Assembly (NCBI RefSeq): GCF_034087045.1
Contig: NZ_CP139247.1
Span: 8,024,001 to 8,088,000, forward strand
DNA from: Chitinophaga sancti
GTDB lineage: Bacteria; Bacteroidota; Bacteroidia; Chitinophagales; Chitinophagaceae
Length of the DNA stretch: 64,000 nt
Direction: 5' to 3'
The stretch's first letter is position 1. Each line of letters begins with the position of its first letter. Of this stretch, positions 45,153-53,095 are shown piece after piece. The position numbers and the translations under genes were made by a program. The notes under the pieces are model-generated. The model was not told the DNA's origin and searched no databases. It saw only the letters and a list, made by a program, of their open reading frames with translations.

Positions 45153-46790
45153 ATGAAACGCTCAATCATAAAATATTTACTTTCTTCAGCGCTGGTGACA
45201 GCAAGCTTTGCTTGTCATAAGCTAGAAGTACCAGTGACTACTGAACTCACTACTGATACCTACCCACAGGATTCTGCTTCCTTCATCACCGCATCCGGTC
45301 CCGTGTATGTAGTACTGAGAGGTAACTACGGCGTTGAATGGCAAATGCAGAACTCTTTAAGTACAGACGAAACCATCATGCCCGCCCGTGGCGGTAACTG
45401 GTACGATGGTGGACAAAACGTGCAAATGCACTACCACACCTGGACCAGGGATAATGGTTATGTAAATGGTAACTGGACCTGGCTCTCTACTATCATCGGT
45501 GTATCTAACCAGACACTCGACATCCTCGGCACCACCGAAACAGATGGCGCTACTAAAAGCAGGCATCTTGCCGAAATAAAAATGATCCGTGCCCTGGCTT
45601 ATTTCTGGATGATGGACAACTACGGACGTGTACCACTGGATACTGTAGCTGGTGACTATACGCCGCATGAAAATGTAGATCGCTCCGTTACTTTCAACTG
45701 GATTGAAAAAGAAATCACCAGTGCACTGCCTTACCTGAGCAGGGCAACCGGTACCTCTACCTACGGCAGAGCAAACAAATTCATGGCGTTTTCCCTGCTG
45801 GCAAAATTGTACCTGAATGCTGAATACTACACCGGCACTCAACGTTACAACGATGCAATCATTGCCTGCGACAGTGTTATTAACGCTAACCTGTACTCCC
45901 TGGCCAGCAGCGGTAGCTACCTGGATATGTTCAAATACAATAACGGTCCTGCTACCCCTGAATTCATCTTCGCTATTCCATACGATCCTAACTTCAGCAA
46001 TGGCTCATGGCCGTTCAGAGGCGTAAATATTCACAGCCGTTACGATGTGCCCCGCTCTATGGGTAACGTAGCTGCAGGCGCCGGTTACAACTACTTCAGC
46101 ATTCCATTCGTACCAGGTGCTCCCAGAAGTACCATACCTTCCTACTATGCCTACTTTTATGATGACAATGATGTACGTAACGGTCAATGGCTGCATGGTA
46201 AACAATACAAACAGGATGGTACACCTATCACCATCACCACTACTTATGCAGGTTATGATGCAATCACCTATGCAGGTAACACCGCTTCTTACACCTATCA
46301 GCTGGACCTGACTCCTGATGTGGTGCTGAGACAAAGTACTGACCTGTTCGATTGTGGTAATGACGAAGTAGCCTGGAACATGGGTTATCGTAACATCAAG
46401 TTCTATCCTGATGCAACATCTGCAAACCGTAACCAGAACAACGACATTCCTGTATTCAGATATGCCGACATCCTGATGATGAAAGCTGAAGCAATTCAAC
46501 GTGGTGGTAGCGCTACCAACGGTGCTTCTGCACTGAGCCTGGTCAACCAGGTAAGAGCACAACGTACTACCAGCGCAGCCTGGACGAATATCACACTGGA
46601 TTCTATCTATAATGAAAGAACCAGAGAGTTCGCAATGGAAGCATGGCATAGAAATGACATGATCCGCTTTGGTAAATTTGAAAACAGCTGGGGTTTCAAA
46701 ACAGATGCTGATGTGAATCACCGTATCTTCCCGATCCCTACTAATGCCATTAAGTTGAATCCGAACCTGACACAGAATCCGGGTTATTAA
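45153..46790 (+). CDS. SusD/RagB-family substrate-binding lipoprotein
   Basis: The surface lid that hands substrate to the SusC transporter. 545 residues with a lipoprotein signal ending ASFACHK (Cys21). The N-terminal TPR-like part (GVSNQTLDIL, IRALAYFWMMDNYGRVPL, AKLYLNAEYY) and the SusD C-terminal region (YADILMMKAEAIQRGG, NERTREFAMEAWHRNDMIRFG) are clear. It is the second gene of the susCD operon, closed by the terminator at 46836-46876. Confidence 0.93.
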   Translation: MKRSIIKYLLSSALVTASFACHKLEVPVTTELTTDTYPQDSASFITASGPVYVVLRGNYGVEWQMQNSLSTDETIMPARGGNWYDGGQNVQMHYHTWTRDNGYVNGNWTWLSTIIGVSNQTLDILGTTETDGATKSRHLAEIKMIRALAYFWMMDNYGRVPLDTVAGDYTPHENVDRSVTFNWIEKEITSALPYLSRATGTSTYGRANKFMAFSLLAKLYLNAEYYTGTQRYNDAIIACDSVINANLYSLASSGSYLDMFKYNNGPATPEFIFAIPYDPNFSNGSWPFRGVNIHSRYDVPRSMGNVAAGAGYNYFSIPFVPGAPRSTIPSYYAYFYDDNDVRNGQWLHGKQYKQDGTPITITTTYAGYDAITYAGNTASYTYQLDLTPDVVLRQSTDLFDCGNDEVAWNMGYRNIKFYPDATSANRNQNNDIPVFRYADILMMKAEAIQRGGSATNGASALSLVNQVRAQRTTSAAWTNITLDSIYNERTREFAMEAWHRNDMIRFGKFENSWGFKTDADVNHRIFPIPTNAIKLNPNLTQNPGY

Positions 46791-46835
46791 TAAAAGTTTA
46801 ATAAAGGATAGCTGACACCTTTAGCTAACTGAATG

Positions 46836-46876
46836 AAAAAAGGGGCTGTCTCAAAACTTCGAGACAGCCCCTTTTT
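46836..46876 (+). terminator. Terminator of the susCD operon
   Basis: AAAAAGGGGCTGTCTC pairs with GAGACAGCCCCTTTTT around an 8-base loop, a 16-bp perfect stem that ends in T5. Confidence 0.92.
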
Positions 46877-46986
46877 ATTCGGGTACCTGATGGAGCGTTT
46901 TTTCATACATGAAATTCTCAGCTCCTTCTGGCCACTTATGATACATCTTCATTTTTTCCTGAAACAAATCCAACATTTTGTTTTTA

Positions 46987-49113
46987 TCACCCCACTAATT
47001 CTACATTCTTATACTCCTCCATCAGCTTCTTCTGCAATTCCCCCGGCACAGCCGCATACTCTGCAAACACCGCTTTCACCCTCGCTTTCCCCTGCGTCAC
47101 ATTTCGCAATGCTGCAAATAACTTATCCAATTCAGCCTGCGGCGTGCGCGCTTTAATAATCTGGTATCCATTCTCAGAATCCATCCCTGTAATCAAACTT
47201 CGCCTGCTCTGCAACTCTCCCATCACATCGCCCGCCATATCATCCGGCGCAGTCGTCTCCACATCATACACCGGTTCTAATAGTAACGGTGCCGCCTGAT
47301 GAAAAGCATCTTTAAACGCCATCATCCCCGCAATCTTAAATGAAATATCATTACTATCCACAGGATGCATTTTACCATCATATACACTCACCCTGATGTC
47401 CCGCACATAAGAGCCTGTCAAAGGTCCCTCATTCATCTTCTCCATAATCCCCTTCATAATAGAAGGTAAAAACCGTGTATCGATGGCGCCACCTACAATA
47501 CAATTATTGAATACCAGCTTACCACCCCAGTTTAATTCTACCGTCTCCGTATCACGTACCGGATGTTCTTTAAACGGAGGCATACCATCATAGTAAGGTT
47601 CTATTTTTATATACACTTCTGCAAACTGCCCCGAACCACCCGATTGTTTTTTATGCCTGTAAGTGGACTGTGCAGCCTGTCTGATCGTTTCCCTGTATGG
47701 TATTTTCGCAGGAATAAAATCGATCGGCATTTTATAAATATGTTCCAGTCGCCATTTGGTCAATGCTAAATGTAATTCACCCTGCCCATGCAAAATCACC
47801 TGTTTCAATTCACGGTTATATTCAATTTCCAAAGTAGGATCTTCCATATGAATTTCTGCCAGCACTTCGCTCAGTTTTTCATCATCCCCCTTATTCACAG
47901 GCTCGATTGCTACCCGCACATTGGGTGTAGGAAAATGAATCGCTTCCACCTGCACACTCCCCTTCTCTCCCAATGTATGATTAGTCAAAGTATTTTTCAG
48001 TTTCAAAGTACAGCCGATATCTCCTGTACGCAGTACCTCCACATTATTGCGGTTCCTGCCGTCAGCTATAAATAACTGATTCAACCGCTCTGCAGTATTC
48101 CCCTTCTCATTGTACAACTCAGCTCCCGCCTTCACTTCCCCCGACAACACTTTAAAAAACGATAACTTTCCAATATGCGGTTCCAGCAAAGTTTTGAATA
48201 CAAACAACACCGGAGGGCCTGCCGGATCACAGGCAATCGTTTCACCTTTTTCGCCTTTTTCTGGAGGCATATCCACCGCTGATGGCGCAACATTGTCAAT
48301 AAATCCCATCAGCCTTCCACTCCCCATATCATTCAAAGCAGATAAACAAAACAATGGAAACACATCGTGTTTCAACATCCCGATTTTCAATCCCTGCCGC
48401 AGTTCATCTTCATCGAGATTTCCTTTTTCAAAATAATGCTCCATGAGGGTATCGTCATTTTCGGCGGCTTTTTCTACGAGTTCATTGTGTAGCTTTTCCG
48501 CCTGCTCCTTTTCACTCTCAGGAATCGGTAGTTTTTCAGGCTTACCGCCTTTTTCCGGGAATTTATACATCGTCATTTTCAACAGGTCGATCACACTGTT
48601 AAATCCAGGTCCCTGGTTCACAGGGTATTGCATCACCGTAACTGCGTTTCCTAATACCCGCTTTGCAGCTTCGACAGTGCGGGAAAAATTTGCCAGTTCT
48701 GCATCGAGCTGATTCACAGCCACGATAGTCGGTTTGCGGTACTTATCCACATAGTCCCAAATCAGTTCGGTACCCACTTCTACGCCGTACTGTGCATTCA
48801 GCAGGAGGAGTGCGGTATCACAGATGCGGATGGATGCAATTACTTCCCCGATAAAGTCTTCCAATCCCGGGGTATCAATAATATTGATCTTGTAATCACG
48901 CCACTCTGTGTGCATACAGGTGGCGTATACCGAGCTACCCCTGTCATGCTCTATTTCATGGTAATCGGAGACCGTGTTCCCCTCTTCGACCCTGCCTCGT
49001 CGGGGAATGATGCCGGCCTCGAATAACATGGTTTCGCAAAGTGTGGTCTTGCCGCTTTTCGCTGCTCCTAATAGAACAATGTTCCTGATGTGTTTCTCAT
49101 CATAGGTCTTCAT
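46987..49113 (-). CDS. EF-G2-type elongation factor G paralogue
   Basis: A 708-residue translational GTPase with the full EF-G domain order, but changed motifs in the G domain. G1 is intact (GAAKSGKTT, residues 16-24). G3 reads DTPGLED where EF-G has DTPGHVD, so the catalytic histidine is Leu84. G4 reads NQLD (134-137) in place of NKxD. The switch I RGITI is DRGSSV. Such changes characterise the EF-G2 paralogues of Bacteroidota, reported in Bacteroides to support translation without GTP hydrolysis. Domains IV and V (QSGGSGQFAEVYIKIEP, LITGMDSENGYQIIKA) look normal. It is a single gene. Confidence 0.87.
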   Translation of the reverse strand: MKTYDEKHIRNIVLLGAAKSGKTTLCETMLFEAGIIPRRGRVEEGNTVSDYHEIEHDRGSSVYATCMHTEWRDYKINIIDTPGLEDFIGEVIASIRICDTALLLLNAQYGVEVGTELIWDYVDKYRKPTIVAVNQLDAELANFSRTVEAAKRVLGNAVTVMQYPVNQGPGFNSVIDLLKMTMYKFPEKGGKPEKLPIPESEKEQAEKLHNELVEKAAENDDTLMEHYFEKGNLDEDELRQGLKIGMLKHDVFPLFCLSALNDMGSGRLMGFIDNVAPSAVDMPPEKGEKGETIACDPAGPPVLFVFKTLLEPHIGKLSFFKVLSGEVKAGAELYNEKGNTAERLNQLFIADGRNRNNVEVLRTGDIGCTLKLKNTLTNHTLGEKGSVQVEAIHFPTPNVRVAIEPVNKGDDEKLSEVLAEIHMEDPTLEIEYNRELKQVILHGQGELHLALTKWRLEHIYKMPIDFIPAKIPYRETIRQAAQSTYRHKKQSGGSGQFAEVYIKIEPYYDGMPPFKEHPVRDTETVELNWGGKLVFNNCIVGGAIDTRFLPSIMKGIMEKMNEGPLTGSYVRDIRVSVYDGKMHPVDSNDISFKIAGMMAFKDAFHQAAPLLLEPVYDVETTAPDDMAGDVMGELQSRRSLITGMDSENGYQIIKARTPQAELDKLFAALRNVTQGKARVKAVFAEYAAVPGELQKKLMEEYKNVELVG

Positions 49114-49292
49114 AACAATTTGATTAAGAGAAAATTGTGAAGTAAACGTGGAAAGCCGTTTTGGTGAATAGTGGCCGTAGCGGCGCTGCTGCCGAAGCGT
49201 TGCTGTTGATTTATAACCTTTTATAAGCTATATAAATCCCTCTCTGAGTATTAAGGTACTCAATTTTTATGACCTGTAGCATAGTCAAAGAT

Positions 49293-49321
49293 GTTGCAAC
49301 ATTTATAATATCGTATATTTG
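49293..49321 (+). promoter_or_regulatory. Promoter of the ABC exporter gene
   Basis: GTTG (49293-49296), 17 bases, TATATTTG (49314-49321). The start near 49326 leaves about 19 bases of leader before ATG 49345. Confidence 0.5.
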
Positions 49322-49344
49322 CGATCTAGACTGTTCTTTGCATC

Positions 49345-51102
49345 ATGAAATTGTTTTTACATTATCTGAAAAGATATAAATGGTTAATCGGATTGGCTTT
49401 ACTATTGGCGACCATTAACCAGGTTTTTTCCCTGCTTGATCCATACATTTTTGGAAAGCTGATTGATCGGTTCGCGAATCACCCAAACACGACTGCTAAA
49501 GGAATGCCACGTGGGCAGGGTGATTATATCAGGGGTGTTATTCTGCTACTACTTGCATCTATGGGTGTCGCTATGGTCTCGCGCATTGCCAAGGCCTTCC
49601 AGGATTACTTCACAAATGTGATTATCCAGAAATTTGGCGCCAGTGTTTACACCGACGGACTGAAGCATTCCCTCCGCCTGCCATACCAGCAATTTGAAGA
49701 CCAGCGTAGTGGCGAAACCCTCGCTGTATTACAGAAAGTACGTACGGATAGCGAAAAGTTCATCACTGCCTTTGTGAATGTACTCTTCGTAGCCCTGGTA
49801 GGTGTTATTTTCGTGATGGTGTATGCTTACACTGTAAACAAAAGCCTGGTATTCGTATATACCGGTGGTTGTTTGCTCCTGTCCTGGCTCATGAACGTAC
49901 TCAGCCGCAAGATCAAGACTATTCAGAAAACGATCGTCAAGGAAACGACCATGCTTGCAGGCGCGACCACAGAGTCCCTGCGTAACATTGAATTGGTAAA
50001 AAGCCTTGGGCTTACTAACCAGGAGATCCGTCGTCTCAATTCAACGACCATCCGTATCCTCATGCTGGAACTGAAAAAGGTGCGTAGCATCAGAAGTATC
50101 AGTTTTGTACAGGGTACTTTTGTAAACTTCCTGCGCCAGGTGATCCTCTTCCTGCTCCTGTACCTGATTTATGGAGGTTCCGTAACGGTGGGCCAGTTGT
50201 TCACCTTACAGCTGTATTCATTCTTCATTTTCGGTCCTTTGCAGGAATTGGGCAATATCATCCTCGCTTACCGGGAGGCACAGGTATCTCTCCTGAATTT
50301 CCAGCGTATTTTGGATACCCCGGTAGAAGAAACGCCTTCCAACCCTGTCAGGATCAGCAATATTGAGTCCCTCACATTTGAAAATGTAGGATTCCAGCAC
50401 CTGACAGCGAGTACCAAAGCCCTCGAACAGATCAATTTCACGGTGAAAACCGGTGAAACGGTGGCATTCGTCGGCCCTTCCGGCTCTGGTAAGACCACGC
50501 TGGTGAAATTACTTGTCGGTTTGTACAATCCTGCTGAAGGAAATCTGTACTACAACGGTATTAAAAGCTCCGAGATTGATATTGAAGAATTACGCGCACA
50601 GATAGGTTTCGTGACACAGGATACCCAGTTATTCTCAGGTACCATCCGCGAAAACCTCTTATTCGTCAATCCCCGCGCTACAGATGAAGATATGATGCGC
50701 GTATTGAAACAGGCAAGTTGCGACACCCTGCTGGCCCGTGGTGATAATGGGCTGGATACCATGATTGGTGAAGGTGGCATGAAAGTATCAGGCGGCGAGA
50801 AACAACGTCTCTCTATTGCCCGTGCACTCCTTCGCCATCCGCGTTTGCTGGTATTTGATGAGGCGACTTCTGCGCTGGATTCTATTACTGAAGAGGCGAT
50901 CTCTAATACTGTAAGAGCAATCACCGCTACCCGTGAGCATATTACGGTGATGATTGCACATAGGTTGTCCACGATTATGCATGCGGACAAGATTTTTGTG
51001 CTGGAAAAGGGGAGGATTATTGAGACAGGGAATCATATTGATCTGTTGGCTGAGAAAGGCCTGTATTATGCCATGTGGAGGCAGCAGATCGGGGAAAGAT
51101 AG
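49345..51102 (+). CDS. ABC exporter, fused membrane and ATPase domains
   Basis: A 585-residue half-transporter of the MsbA/lipid-exporter type: six membrane helices in residues 1-310, then the ATPase with Walker A GPSGSGKTTL, Q-loop FVTQDTQLFSG, signature VSGGEKQRLSIARALL and Walker B LLVFDEATSALDS, and the switch His in MIAHRLST. It works as a homodimer. Substrate unknown. Its 3' third is overlapped by an antisense frame of the next minus-strand gene. Confidence 0.92.
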   Translation: MKLFLHYLKRYKWLIGLALLLATINQVFSLLDPYIFGKLIDRFANHPNTTAKGMPRGQGDYIRGVILLLLASMGVAMVSRIAKAFQDYFTNVIIQKFGASVYTDGLKHSLRLPYQQFEDQRSGETLAVLQKVRTDSEKFITAFVNVLFVALVGVIFVMVYAYTVNKSLVFVYTGGCLLLSWLMNVLSRKIKTIQKTIVKETTMLAGATTESLRNIELVKSLGLTNQEIRRLNSTTIRILMLELKKVRSIRSISFVQGTFVNFLRQVILFLLLYLIYGGSVTVGQLFTLQLYSFFIFGPLQELGNIILAYREAQVSLLNFQRILDTPVEETPSNPVRISNIESLTFENVGFQHLTASTKALEQINFTVKTGETVAFVGPSGSGKTTLVKLLVGLYNPAEGNLYYNGIKSSEIDIEELRAQIGFVTQDTQLFSGTIRENLLFVNPRATDEDMMRVLKQASCDTLLARGDNGLDTMIGEGGMKVSGGEKQRLSIARALLRHPRLLVFDEATSALDSITEEAISNTVRAITATREHITVMIAHRLSTIMHADKIFVLEKGRIIETGNHIDLLAEKGLYYAMWRQQIGER

Positions 51103-51501
51103 TTTTGTCTTTTTTATATTGAAGAGGGGAAGTGAGGTATCACTTTCCCTCTTTGGTTTTGGTAAATATTCTTCTTTTAGTTTTAAATATTCTTCTTCTA
51201 ATTTTAAAAAAACCAGCTCCTCACTTACGCCGGCTTTCAATAATTTCGTCGCCTTCCCCGTCATCTCCCTATACACCCCATGCACCTTCACCTCCAACTG
51301 CCTATACACCCTGCTCGCTATCTTCGACGCCCTTCCCAACCGCGCAGCACTCTGCCGCGTACCCTCAAATGCCGGCAGTGTCATCACCTCTTCAGCCGTC
51401 AGGGAACTTTTCATTCTCATGTAATAATTCCCATTTGCTGAATAAAGTGTAATTTCTCCAAAAGTGCCCTGTAAAGGATTGGGATCAAACAATTTAGCCA
51501 T
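50788..51501 (-). CDS. Chitinophaga-type unknown protein whose frame runs antisense into the ABC gene
   Basis: The first 140 residues look like a real protein: MAKLFDPNPLQGTFGEITLY, then a Ser/Ala-rich helical region (RQSAARLGRASKIASRVYRQ) and repeated ELVFLKLEEEYLKLKEEYLP. I do not know its function. The frame then continues 105 codons antisense to the end of the ABC exporter gene, where the sequence no longer looks natural. The original stop was probably near KKTKLSF (about 51105) and has been lost, or the overlap is tolerated. The exporter's own terminator (51121-51156) lies inside this gene. Confidence 0.55.
   Translation of the reverse strand: MAKLFDPNPLQGTFGEITLYSANGNYYMRMKSSLTAEEVMTLPAFEGTRQSAARLGRASKIASRVYRQLEVKVHGVYREMTGKATKLLKAGVSEELVFLKLEEEYLKLKEEYLPKPKRESDTSLPLFNIKKTKLSFPDLLPPHGIIQAFLSQQINMIPCLNNPPLFQHKNLVRMHNRGQPMCNHHRNMLTGSGDCSYSIRDRLFSNRIQRRSRLIKYQQTRMAKECTGNRETLFLAA
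51121..51156 (+). terminator. Terminator of the ABC exporter
   Basis: AAGAGGGGAAGTG pairs with CACTTTCCCTCTT (one G-T) around a 6-base loop and is followed by TGGTTTTGG. It lies within the convergent gene. Confidence 0.6.
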
Positions 51502-51557
51502 ACTATAAGTTAGGCATTTTCAGCGAACTGAACAAATCATTTCCCGCAGTTTCGCCG

Positions 51558-51891
51558 CCACGCTGTCGTCGCTTCGCGATCACTCTGCTGCTACTCTGCC
51601 GTCGCTTTACCATCACTTTACCGCCGCTCTGCCGTCGCTTCACCATCACTTTACCACCACTCTGCCATCGCTTCACCATCACTTTGCCGCCGCTCTGCCA
51701 TCGCTTCACCATCATCCTACCGCCACGCAGCCGTCGCTTCACTATCACTTTGCCGCCGCTCTGCCGTCGCTTCACCATCACTTTACCACCACTCTGCCAT
51801 CGCTTCACCATCACCCTACCGCCACGCTGCCGTCGCTTCACTATCACTTTGCCGCCACTCTGCCGCCGCTTCGCCGTACATACTGCGCACT
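51558..51891 (-). repeat. 33-bp tandem array, ten exact-period units, behind the DUF983 gene
   Basis: Anchor CGCTTC/T occurs at 51570, 51603, 51636, 51669, 51702, 51735, 51768, 51801, 51834 and 51867, every step exactly 33 bases. On the minus strand a unit reads CGGCGGTAAAGTGATGG; the end of the DUF983 gene reads CGGCGGAGTTGTGAT with its TGA in the same place (11 of 15 bases alike). The array also forms an 11-residue repeat frame (VMVKRRQSGGK) at 51503-51847 that starts from GTG and is probably not a gene. Confidence 0.85.
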
Positions 51892-51911
51892 TTCATGACA
51901 ATCATGACAAA

Positions 51912-52319
51912 TCACAACTCCGCCGTATCCTCATCATAATACACAAAGAAATACAAATAAATCACCCTGCTTATCCGCATCATCCACGGCTGCAACAACA
52001 CCAGCAATACCCCATTCACCCCCAGCCACCAAAACACACTATCATCCTGCCACGAAATCCCAATCAACACCCAGTAACAAATCAGCGTAAACACCGAAAA
52101 CGCTACCCCCAGCGCATAACTCACATACCCGGTCCCAAACCAGAACCCCGTCTCCAACTCATACACCTGCCCACATACCGGACAACGTTCATACATGTTG
52201 AATATTTTCTTAAAACTCAAATGATATGGATTCTTATCCTTAAACATATCCCCCCTCCTGCAATGAGGGCACTTCATGGATAACATACTCAGAAAGTAGT
52301 TTGGTCTTTGATGGCTCAT
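51912..52319 (-). CDS. DUF983 membrane protein
   Basis: A 135-residue protein of the DUF983 family. Two Cys pairs (CPHCRRG near residue 17 and CPVCGQ near 45) form a zinc-ribbon-like head, followed by two membrane helices (about 58-80 and 84-105). Function unknown; the family occurs widely in Bacteroidota and alpha-proteobacteria. The codons next to its stop are related to the 33-bp array downstream. Confidence 0.85.
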   Translation of the reverse strand: MSHQRPNYFLSMLSMKCPHCRRGDMFKDKNPYHLSFKKIFNMYERCPVCGQVYELETGFWFGTGYVSYALGVAFSVFTLICYWVLIGISWQDDSVFWWLGVNGVLLVLLQPWMMRISRVIYLYFFVYYDEDTAEL

Positions 52320-52432
52320 ACCGCAAAATTACAATTATAATTTATATATCCTTTCTTCTTCCAACCAGCCACAAGCCGATTTCCTGCTGGCCTGTATTTT
52401 GTGTTACTTTCCTCAAAACAAAATCACCCATT

Positions 52433-52900
52433 ATGCGTCCATCAAATCTGCTCATCATCCTTTCAATGGCCCTGCTCTCTGCCTGCGCAGCCGCCTCGCA
52501 GGAAGCAAGTGCCGATACCACCGCTGTAAACAAGGTCGTTGCCGAATCTACCCCTACTAATGCAGACATCAAAGATTCGACAAGTACTACGCTCAAACCA
52601 AAGTCAGGCTCCTATTCTCCTGAATGCTATAAAGCCATCACCGACATCGTCATGAGCTCCAGCTTCAAAACCGAAGCAGCAAAGAAAGAAAATACAAAAG
52701 TAAGAATAGACCGGGAAGAAGGCAGCAAAATCTTTCTCCAACTCTTCGCCAGCGAAAAAGACCACGAATCTACTTTAGCATGGCTCAGACTGGATAAGGC
52801 AAATGAAAAACTGGAAGATATTACTGTAGATCCGGCAAACCCGGTAGCATTGAGGTATGATACTAATTTAATTAGTGCTTTGAGACAGAGTTGTCCATAA
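52433..52900 (+). CDS. Small lipoprotein, unknown
   Basis: A 155-residue exported protein with a lipoprotein signal (NLLIILSMALLSACAAAS, lipobox Cys near residue 18). A Ser/Thr/Asp-rich linker follows, then a domain of about 90 residues (SPECYKAITDIVMSS, KTKVRIDREEGSKIF-like) that I do not recognise. I start at ATG 52433; the frame is open further up, but those 44 codons are low complexity. Divergent from DUF983. Confidence 0.65.
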   Translation: MRPSNLLIILSMALLSACAAASQEASADTTAVNKVVAESTPTNADIKDSTSTTLKPKSGSYSPECYKAITDIVMSSSFKTEAAKKENTKVRIDREEGSKIFLQLFASEKDHESTLAWLRLDKANEKLEDITVDPANPVALRYDTNLISALRQSCP

Positions 52901-53042
52901 ATAACAGGATGATCCGGACAAATGGAAATACCACCAATACCCCTCAAGCAAACAATGCATCAAACAAACAATGTGTACAAAGCCAAAGCTACAATGGCAA
53001 TAGCATCTTTCAGCAAACACATCCCCCTCCTATAAAAATCAG

Positions 53043-53072
53043 AAAGGTCGTCCACGCCCGGACGACCCTTCT
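53043..53072. terminator. Terminator between convergent genes
   Basis: AGGTCGTCC and GGACGACCC/T form a stem around ACGCCC, with CTTCTTTCT on the plus side and T-rich sequence on the minus side. It lies between the lipoprotein gene and the TonB receptor gene. Confidence 0.65.
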
Positions 53073-53095
53073 TTCTCTATCTGTATACGCAACGA

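Noticed and set aside
51503..51847. Minus-strand frame of 11-residue basic repeats
   Set aside because: Starts from GTG inside the array and has no sequence outside the repeat; listed only as part of the repeat.
51684..52283. Plus-strand frame rich in RRFTITLPPLC repeats
   Set aside because: It is the antisense of the 33-bp array and of DUF983, kept open by the period of 33.
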